In this document: positions 59,001 through 64,000 of the stretch, piece by piece
Numbering within the stretch: the stretch's first letter is position 1
Layout of the letters: the number at the start of each line of letters is the position of its first letter
Assembly: GCA_035638075.1 (NCBI GenBank)
Contig: DASRAU010000028.1
Location: forward strand, 37,932-101,931
DNA from: DASRAU01 sp035638075
Lineage (GTDB): Bacteria; Acidobacteriota; Polarisedimenticolia; Gp22-AA2
Reading direction: 5' to 3'
Length of the DNA stretch: 64,000 nt
Program-made: the position numbers and the translations under genes
Notes under the pieces: model-generated
Databases searched by the model: none
Told to the model about the DNA's origin: nothing
Seen by the model: the letters and a program-made list of their open reading frames with translations, nothing else

Positions 59001-59925
59001 GCAGCGAGGCGTCGCCGACGTTGCCGCCGTCCAGCTCGCCTCCCTTGTCCGACTTGTCGGTGCCGGGCGTTCCCTGCATCAGGAGGACGAACTGCATCTT
59101 GCCGCGGTAGCCCTCGTCCCAGTCGGTGCCGTCGTCGCCGGGGCCGTTGAAGATGGCGTGCTTGATGTTGACCGTGCCGCCGAACCACTCGACGGCGTCG
59201 TCCTTGTCCTGGAACACCTCGACGTAGTCGATGTCGGTCTCGCGGCCGACGCCGCCCAGCGTGATGCCGTTGATCTCGTTGTTCGGCGACAGGTTGAAGC
59301 CGCCGTAGCGGACCGACACGTACTGCAGTGTGCCGCTGTCGTCGTCATCGCACGACGACGGGAACAGCGACGACGCCGCGCAGTTGCCGTAGAGGCCCAG
59401 GCCCCCGGCGGCGTTCAGCCCCTCGATCTGCACCTCGCGCGCGCCGTTGGGCGCGCCGACCGTGTTGTTGGCGACGTAGGTGCGTCCGAGGATGATGAGG
59501 CCGCCCCAGGTGCCGACGATGCTGCGGGCGTTGGTGAGGTTGTCGTAGGGGTCGGTGCCCGGGTTCGAGCCGATGTTGTCGTCGTCCTCGTTGGTGAAGA
59601 CGATCGGCTTCAGCTTCGTCCCGATGGCGTAGATCTTGGCGCCGCGGGTGATGACGAGGGTCCCGGGATCCTGCACGCCGGGGGTCTCGGCGTCCGGCAG
59701 CCCGCGGACGACGGTGCCGGGCTCGATGGTGAGCGTGACGCCCGCCTCGACGTAGATGACGGTGCCGAGGACGTAGACGTTGTCCGCGGTCCAGTGCATC
59801 AGGCTGGCGGGGCTCGCCGTCGTGATATTGGACGTGATGTTGATGGTCGCGGCACCGGCCGGCGCCGCGAGGGCCAGACCGGCGAGAAGCGAGCCTATGG
59901 CCGGGATGAGCTTCGAGAGTTTCAA
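56083..59925 (-). CDS. large exported beta-helix protein with internal duplication
   Basis: A 1280-residue protein. The likely start is a TTG at 59925 with GGGAGGG 8 bases upstream, giving LKLSKLIPAIGSLLAGLALA, a signal peptide; no ATG or GTG offers this. Two nearly identical ~570-residue units follow (residues ~30-600 and ~600-1180). Each starts ITSNITT.SPASLMHWTAD, then TVIYVEAGVTLTIEPGTVV, TWGGLIILGRTYVANNTVGA and a Cys-rich insertion CSIGGALCLTAATCPAG. This is a right-handed beta-helix family of surface proteins. A last FN3-like domain ends in TGVEQTGVTCN. A strong Pho-box-like promoter lies upstream. Confidence 0.85.
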   Translation of the reverse strand: MKLSKLIPAIGSLLAGLALAAPAGAATINITSNITTASPASLMHWTADNVYVLGTVIYVEAGVTLTIEPGTVVRGLPDAETPGVQDPGTLVITRGAKIYAIGTKLKPIVFTNEDDDNIGSNPGTDPYDNLTNARSIVGTWGGLIILGRTYVANNTVGAPNGAREVQIEGLNAAGGLGLYGNCAASSLFPSSCDDDDSGTLQYVSVRYGGFNLSPNNEINGITLGGVGRETDIDYVEVFQDKDDAVEWFGGTVNIKHAIFNGPGDDGTDWDEGYRGKMQFVLLMQGTPGTDKSDKGGELDGGNVGDASLPKSIPTVYNATFVGLGAQKDYTAHGENTALHFRDNSGGRWYNSVFMDFGGAEALIEGGTATSNSANTSGERAGSAYVLNQGHCSVTTATACTSNAGCVSPEVCVIDQKGPASTFDLELEDDTWYCIRRKEDLLTGTFPSGGPRPVTSMVTQGVCSIGGALCLTAATCPAGASCDDAPEDYGIALPGDANRFHHDNGAFTNAALDNQYIPCGALPIRALVRDNTGLATNPSPISLIDPRPSIGSPLLTTNRVPPADGFFEPAPYRGAFGDENWAAGWTNTARLGYFPPKPQVLISSNITTLSNPSLFHWTADNDYLLGTVIYVEAGVTLTIDPGTVVRGLPDAETPGVQDPGTLVITRGAKIIANGTAARPIVFTNEDDSNVDGHPGFDPYDNPANARAFTGTWGGLILLGRTYVANNTVGAPNPAREVQIEGLNAAGGLGLYGNCSASPLFPASCDDDDSGTLNYVSIRYGGFNLSPNNEINGLTVGGVGRETDITNIEVFQGKDDAIEFFGGTVNIKRAVLVSPGDDGTDWDEGYRGKLQFVLLMQGTPGTDKSDKGGELDGGNVGDASLPKSIPTAYNMTFVGLGAQKDYTAHGENTALHFRDNSGGRWYNSAFLDFGGAEALIEGGTASSNSANTSGERAGAAYVLNQGHCSVTTATVCTATPQCPIGEVCVNDQKGPASTFELELQNNTFYCIRRQQDLLSGTFPQGGPRPQGVMVTQGVCSIGGALCLTAATCPAGASCDDAPEDYGIALPGDANKIHHDNGMFTNAALNNQYIPCASALPIRTLHRAGSGNAGTPDPIDSIDPRPASGSPLLTTNRVAPNDGFFEPAQYRGAFGTVDWSTSWTNSGTLGYRPSCGAGSNVVPDEVTNIQETQAGLFTWDPVALPGNMGLVFYDVLRAARSSFGTPLNYGAATCVAADQFPTTKSDASIPALGEVFYYQVRSQNACGQGTMGFNTTTGVEQTGVTCN
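56430..59850 (-). repeat. two ~1.71-kb direct coding repeats
   Basis: The halves at about 58150-59850 and 56430-58135 have a constant offset of ~1,713 bases and long identical runs, for example the GTTGGCCGAGTTCGACG run near 58810 and near 57095. Each copy keeps its reading frame. High nucleotide identity suggests recent duplication or gene conversion. Confidence 0.85.
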
Positions 59926-60008
59926 GTTCGCGTCCCTCCCCACAAAGGGTCCTGCGGTCGGTCGTGCCCCGGACGGGGCCAAGCGGTCTCTTCTCGAAAA
60001 CGAGCGGA

Positions 60009-60084
60009 AAGTTACCTGGAGGGGGTGACGCTGATCCGACGCTTCTGTGACGTCTGGGTGAACCGGACCGGGGCTTGTGTGACG
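60009..60084 (-). promoter_or_regulatory. Pho-box-like promoter of the beta-helix gene
   Basis: Reading the minus strand: GTTCACCCAGA, CGTCACAGAAG, CGTCGGATCAG, CGTCACCCCCT, four units in a perfect 11-bp register (plus-strand positions 60059, 60048, 60037, 60026). A further CGTCACACAAG lies 21 bp upstream. Ten bases after the last TCAC is TAACTT (60014-60009), the -10 box. A start near 60002 leaves a ~77-base leader to the TTG at 59925. This is the best of the three promoters with this layout. The rest of 59926-60219 shows nothing else. Confidence 0.7.
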
Positions 60085-60219
60085 ACTGCGTGAAGAGCCG
60101 CCGCAATCGGGCGCCGGCTTTTCAGCGGACCGTCAGACTCCCTTGGCCGGCGAAGCGGGGGAGGACTAGTGTGCGGTCGTGCCACTCCGACACGGCGCCG
60201 ATTCACGCAGGAGGCTCTC

Positions 60220-61041
60220 ATGAGCACGATCAAGACCAAGGGCGGCGCGCACATCTACTTCAAGGACTGGGGCAAGGGACAGCCGGTCGTCTTCAGCCAC
60301 GGCTGGCCGCTCAGCAGCGACGCGTTCGAGGACCAGATGTTCTTCCTGGCGGCGCGCGGCTACCGCTGCGTCGCCCACGACCGGCGCGGGCACGGGCGCT
60401 CGAGCCAGCCGTGGAACGGCAACGACATGGACACCTACGCCGATGATCTCGCGGCGGTCGTCGAGACGCTCGACCTGCGGGACGTCATCCTCGTCGGGCA
60501 CTCGACCGGAGGGGGCGAAGTGGCGCGCTACATCGGCCGCCACGGCACCAAGCGGGTCGCCCGGGCGGTGCTCATCGGCTCGATCACGCCGGTGATGCTG
60601 AAATCCCAGGCGAACCCCGGCGGCACGCCGATGGAAGTGTTCGACCAGATCCGCTCCGGCATGCTGTCCAACCGGGCGCAGTACTTCAGGGACTTCAGCA
60701 TGGCGTTCTACGGCTACAACCGCCCCGGCGCGAAGCCCTCGGAAGGGGTGCGCACCTCGTTCCTTCGGCAGGGGTTGATGGCCGGGCTGCCGGCGTGCTT
60801 CTTCTGCGTCAAGGCCTTCTCCGAGACCGACCTGACCGCCGACCTGAAGAAGATGGACGTGCCGACGCTCGTCATCCACGGAGACGACGATCAGATCGTG
60901 CCCATCGCCGACTCGGCGGAGCGGACGGTCCGGATCGCGCCGAAGGCGACGCTCAAGGTCATCAAGGGGGCGCCGCACGGCCTCTGCACGACGCACAAGG
61001 ACCAGATCAACGAGGAGCTGATCTCCTTCATCAGGGCCTGA
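60220..61041 (+). CDS. alpha/beta hydrolase, non-heme haloperoxidase-like
   Basis: A 273-residue alpha/beta hydrolase. The oxyanion segment VVFSHGWPLSSDAFE comes first. The nucleophile elbow GHSTGG contains Ser95, Asp224 lies in HGDDDQIVP, and His253 lies in GAPHGL. The order and spacing match the non-heme haloperoxidase/arylesterase group (with YFKDWGKGQPV near the start). Those enzymes mainly act as esterases; halogenation is a side activity with peracids. GCAGGAGG lies before the ATG. It diverges from the Pho-regulated beta-helix gene. Confidence 0.92.
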   Translation: MSTIKTKGGAHIYFKDWGKGQPVVFSHGWPLSSDAFEDQMFFLAARGYRCVAHDRRGHGRSSQPWNGNDMDTYADDLAAVVETLDLRDVILVGHSTGGGEVARYIGRHGTKRVARAVLIGSITPVMLKSQANPGGTPMEVFDQIRSGMLSNRAQYFRDFSMAFYGYNRPGAKPSEGVRTSFLRQGLMAGLPACFFCVKAFSETDLTADLKKMDVPTLVIHGDDDQIVPIADSAERTVRIAPKATLKVIKGAPHGLCTTHKDQINEELISFIRA

Positions 61042-61067
61042 CGCGCCACGTCGCGATGCCACGGGGG

Positions 61068-61736
61068 TCACGCCGGCGGTTCTGCTTCCCGGACGAGACC
61101 GAGCAGGTGCCCCAGCCCCGCCCACAGCGCGGCCAGGGCGATCCACTGCCAGAAGGGAAAGCGAAGCCAGACCGGCAGGGGGTCTCCGCTCCCGTCGTGA
61201 TCCATCCAGCCGAGCTGGCGCTGCTCGAGGTAGAGCATCAGCACGCCGGCGGCCGCGACGAGGGGCAGCAGCACCAGGACCGTCATCCAGATCGCGGTGA
61301 CCCGCCGCCGCGCCTGCTCGAGCTCGAGCCCCACCTCGCCCGCGTAGATCCCCAGGAACGCGCACACCGCGAGCGCTTCGTGCCCCTTGTGCACGAGGTC
61401 CGAAAAGTGGAAGAAGACGATGCGCTCGACCGCCACGAACATCCCGCAGAGGAGCCCGGCACGCAGCAGGAGGCCCGACCGCCGCGACGCGCGCGTGGTC
61501 GCGCCTCCTCGTGAGCTCACCGCCACGGCGATCGGCCAGAGCAGCGCCAGTCCGACCCCGAGCCCGGCGGCGAACCAGAGGCTCCCCGCGGGATTGGCCT
61601 TGCGGGATGCCAGCGCCGAGATCACGGTGCGGGTCCAGTCGAACGGACGCGGGAAGGTCTGGATGGACAGGACCATCCCAAAGGCGATCGTCGCGCCGCT
61701 CAGTCCGTAACAGGCCCAGAGCGCGCGAAGGCGCAT
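61068..61736 (-). CDS. integral membrane protein of unknown function
   Basis: From the ATG at 61736 (GGGAGGGG ~9 bases upstream) the protein has 222 residues and about six hydrophobic segments, for example ATIAFGMVLSIQTF, SLWFAAGLGVGLALLWPIAV and ALAVCAFLGIYAGEVGLEL. The second loop, FDWTRTVISALASRKANPAG, resembles the start of DUF998/Frag1-type membrane proteins, but I cannot assign it with confidence. It lies convergent to the hydrolase and follows the PKD gene past a strong hairpin. Confidence 0.6.
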   Translation of the reverse strand: MRLRALWACYGLSGATIAFGMVLSIQTFPRPFDWTRTVISALASRKANPAGSLWFAAGLGVGLALLWPIAVAVSSRGGATTRASRRSGLLLRAGLLCGMFVAVERIVFFHFSDLVHKGHEALAVCAFLGIYAGEVGLELEQARRRVTAIWMTVLVLLPLVAAAGVLMLYLEQRQLGWMDHDGSGDPLPVWLRFPFWQWIALAALWAGLGHLLGLVREAEPPA

Positions 61737-61790
61737 CACACGATCCCCTCCCGGCAACATGGTCTGGTTGGCGTGTATCACGAAAGGCGC

Positions 61791-61836
61791 ACGAAGGGGG
61801 TGCGCCGGGCCCCACCGGTCCGACGCACCCCCTCGT
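61791..61836 (-). terminator. strong hairpin after the PKD-domain gene
   Basis: ACGA-A-GGGGGTGCG pairs with CGCACCCCC-TCGT: a 13-bp stem with one bulge and a 19-base loop. It lies 53 bases after the stop of the minus-strand gene at 61889. The following minus-strand sequence (GCGCCTTTCG) is only weakly T-rich. Confidence 0.55.
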
Positions 61837-61888
61837 TCGGCGGCGCCCGTCAGGCGCCCGCCGGATGTGCCGCGACTCGGACAGGCTC

Positions 61889-64000
61889 CTAGGGCGCCTG
61901 CAGCGCGGCCACCACCGCCTGCAACAGCGCGACGAGCGGCGCCGTGCCGGTTCCGGCGTCCTGGGCGGCCACGAGCGCGTCGATCGCCTGCTGCAGCGAC
62001 GCGATGGCCGCCGCTTTCTGGTTCGTGTTGATCTTCTGGAGCGCGCCGTTCGTGCCGACCGGGTTGCCGGCCAGCGCCTTCAGCGCCTTGTCGAGCGCCT
62101 TTCTCACCTTGAAGTCGGTGGCGCTATTGAGCAGCTGCGTGATCGCGTCGATGACCTCCTGGGTCGCCTGCGCCGGCGTCAGCACCCGCAGCGAGGCGTT
62201 CGACGTCCCGGCGCCGCCGTCGTCGTCGGTCACGGTCAGGGCGATGGGATAGATGCCCGGGCTCGTGTAGCGGTGTGAGTGGGTCGCGCGTCCGGCGCCG
62301 TCGCCGAACGCCTGGTCGAACAGCGTGAAGGCGGCCTGCGTGTCCACCCCGCCGTCGCCCCACGCGAGAGCGGCCGTCTGGTGATCCGGCAGTCCCGGGT
62401 CGCTGAACAACGCGTCCGCGGTCACGGGCGCCCCGACGATCACCGCCGAGACCGTCCCGCCGACGACGCGGCCGGCGGCGTCGGTCAGGATGACGATCCC
62501 GACCTTCGGCGGCACGTTGCGCACCGTCACCTCAGCGAACGCGGTGGTCTGTCTGCCGCCGAAGGCATGCTGCGCCATCAGCGGGATCGACACGGTCAAC
62601 GGGCCGTCGAGGGTCGCCGCGGAGAATGGCGCCTGCGTGCCCGGCGTCTCGAAGCTGCCGTTCCTGTCGACGTCCCAGGAGAGAAGCGTCGGCGTCTCGT
62701 AGTAGGTGGAGCAGTTCTCCTCGAAGCGCACCCCGTCCACCACCTTGTGCATGTCGTGCTGGCCGCTGTCGTCGAGGATCGTCGTCAGGTCGAGGTCGTG
62801 CTGCGGGAACCCGGTCCCCGGAAGGGTCTTTTGGCGATTCCCGTCGAAGTCGAACAAGTCGATGGAGCAGCCGACCGGGGCGTAGTAGGCCCACGACTCC
62901 GCCACATGGTCCCAGGTGGGGCTCCCGGGAATCGGCAGGAGGTCGAGGTTGCGGAGATTGTCGTAGTCGTCCTTGAACCAGTCCTCGAAATCGATCATCG
63001 GGTAGAGCCCCTCGTTGTCCTGCTGGGAGTAGAGGGCGATCCACGGCTTGACGAGGGGTGGCGCGGCGAAGGCGGTCAAGGTCGTCGTGGATCCCTCGTC
63101 CACCACGTACGGGTCGTGCAGCAGGATCCGCGGCAGGAAGTTCGGGCTGTCGCGGCGCGCCAGGTCCCTGTGGTGCCACTCGCCGAGCTTCACCGTGCCG
63201 TCCGGGCCGTCGTTGTCGTGTTCCGTCATGTACATGAGGAGCTCCCCGGACGGCGTGATGTAGAAGCCGGAGGCGGCCGCGCCGCTCGCCTGCTTGGCGA
63301 TGCCGCCGATCGTGGCGAAGGGAGTGATGCGGCGCGCGTTCAGACGCGGCGTCAGGAAGATTCCCTCTCCCGGCAGGCAGTTCTTCGTTTCACAGTGGAC
63401 CTGGTAGAGGTCGCGGGCGTCGCGGTCGTGAGCGATCTTGCCGCGCACTCCGCCGAGCATCAGGGTGCCGTTGATGTCGTCCTCGCGGAAAAACGTCAGG
63501 GTCTGGTGCGCGTCCTCGACGTCCGGGCCGTGCGTCCGGCTGACGTAGGTCCAGGTGAGGCCCTCGGCCGACAGGTCGGTGCCGTCGGAGCGGTACCAGT
63601 AGAAGAAGTCGTTGTGGTCGCCCCCCGTCGCCACCAGGAGGTAGTGACCGTCCGGCATCGGCGTCACCCCGATGGTCCCGGTCACGCTTCCCATCTCGTT
63701 CTCGGTCGTGAAGCTGCTCCGGAAGACCGGGTGCTCGGGATCGGTGACGTCGAAGAACTGGATCAACGTCTTGTGATCCGCCGAGACGTAGTCGGGGTTG
63801 AAGATCGGGTCGGGCGGGCGCGGCGATTCGCACGCCATGGCGAGCATGTGGCCGACGAGCGACAGGCCGCCCGGGTGCTGGTAGACCCTGGGCGGATGTT
63901 CGTCGCCGCCGTCCTGGAAGACCAGGTCGTCCTGGACGACGGTGTAGAAGATCGTCGCCCGGTCCTCGTTCGGGGGCTCGGTGGCGTCGGAGTGCACCCC
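61889..64000 (-). CDS. exported PKD-domain protein with FIMAH-like C-terminus (5' end outside window)
   Basis: At least 703 residues; the start is beyond the right edge. The N-terminal part carries LVIVD/propeller-like segments (IQFFDVTDPEHPVFRSSF, MPDGHYLLVATGGDHNDFF). It is followed by an Asp-rich middle, a PKD domain (~540-620) with ALAWGDGGVDTQAAF, THSHRYTSPGIYPIALTVTD and DDDGGAGTSNASLRVL, and a helical C-terminus (TQEVIDAITQLLNSATDFKV) resembling FIMAH domains. It is likely extracellular or surface-bound. No enzymatic motif was found. Confidence 0.75.
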   Translation of the reverse strand, partial: GVHSDATEPPNEDRATIFYTVVQDDLVFQDGGDEHPPRVYQHPGGLSLVGHMLAMACESPRPPDPIFNPDYVSADHKTLIQFFDVTDPEHPVFRSSFTTENEMGSVTGTIGVTPMPDGHYLLVATGGDHNDFFYWYRSDGTDLSAEGLTWTYVSRTHGPDVEDAHQTLTFFREDDINGTLMLGGVRGKIAHDRDARDLYQVHCETKNCLPGEGIFLTPRLNARRITPFATIGGIAKQASGAAASGFYITPSGELLMYMTEHDNDGPDGTVKLGEWHHRDLARRDSPNFLPRILLHDPYVVDEGSTTTLTAFAAPPLVKPWIALYSQQDNEGLYPMIDFEDWFKDDYDNLRNLDLLPIPGSPTWDHVAESWAYYAPVGCSIDLFDFDGNRQKTLPGTGFPQHDLDLTTILDDSGQHDMHKVVDGVRFEENCSTYYETPTLLSWDVDRNGSFETPGTQAPFSAATLDGPLTVSIPLMAQHAFGGRQTTAFAEVTVRNVPPKVGIVILTDAAGRVVGGTVSAVIVGAPVTADALFSDPGLPDHQTAALAWGDGGVDTQAAFTLFDQAFGDGAGRATHSHRYTSPGIYPIALTVTDDDGGAGTSNASLRVLTPAQATQEVIDAITQLLNSATDFKVRKALDKALKALAGNPVGTNGALQKINTNQKAAAIASLQQAIDALVAAQDAGTGTAPLVALLQAVVAALQAP

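Noticed and set aside
1..64000. tRNA, rRNA or CRISPR array
   Set aside because: No tRNA arm pattern, rRNA segment or regularly spaced short repeats were seen on either strand.

Overview
The window is GC-rich, gene-dense DNA that most resembles an Acidobacteriota chromosome. The main clue is a serine/threonine kinase fused to a PD40/WD40-like beta-propeller. Supporting clues are the DUF3300-DUF2950 pair, a sigma54-type regulator, many exported FN3, FlgD-Ig, beta-helix and PKD proteins, and a sulP anion transporter. This is inferred from gene content only; there is no rRNA, tRNA or CRISPR array in the window.

Layout. 0-8 kb: the end of a DUF885 protein, small exported proteins, and a long minus-strand run (exported protein, DUF3300, DUF2950, HAD phosphatase, DUF72, GNAT, DoxX), partly overlapping stop-to-start. 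8-13 kb: an acidic micro-protein, a possible small RNA with its own promoter and terminator, a decayed peroxiredoxin, a beta-lactamase-fold hydrolase, a cyclophilin and an SDR. Three related small proteins lie between 1.2 and 13 kb and form an apparently undescribed family. 13-23 kb: a DUF3187 protein, an RND efflux operon (adaptor, pump, outer-membrane factor) and a GAF-GAF-AAA+-Fis regulator with the GAFTGA motif. Five copies of a TGGCACG-type element resembling -24/-12 promoters lie just upstream of genes here. A 24-bp inverted repeat precedes the regulator. 23-27 kb: a propeller protein, an unknown protein and the kinase.

27-41 kb is a separate block: five tightly coupled plus-strand genes (beta-helix/FlgD giant exoprotein, secreted YD-repeat/RHS protein, rhodanese, beta-propeller, FlgD-Ig lipoprotein). 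It lies between two same-orientation copies of about 240 bp from the 3' part of a sulP transporter gene. The right copy is inside an intact sulP; the left copy is a fragment. 43.1-44.9 kb holds a PIN-like DUF4411 protein with an HTH-ImmA/IrrE partner, visibly less GC-rich than its surroundings.

45-60 kb carries a TonB energy-transduction operon (DUF3450-like, TolQ/ExbB with a long periplasmic N-terminus, ExbD, TonB, TPR), a TonB-dependent receptor, a repeat protein and a large internally duplicated beta-helix exoprotein. Three promoters in the window, upstream of the receptor, the beta-helix protein and the small-RNA candidate, share one layout: TCAC units in an 11-bp register, then exactly 10 bp, then a TAnnnT -10 box. 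This looks like a Pho-type (PhoB/PhoP) promoter and suggests a shared regulon, perhaps phosphate limitation. A related cluster precedes the TonB operon. The window ends with an alpha/beta hydrolase, a membrane protein and a partial PKD protein.
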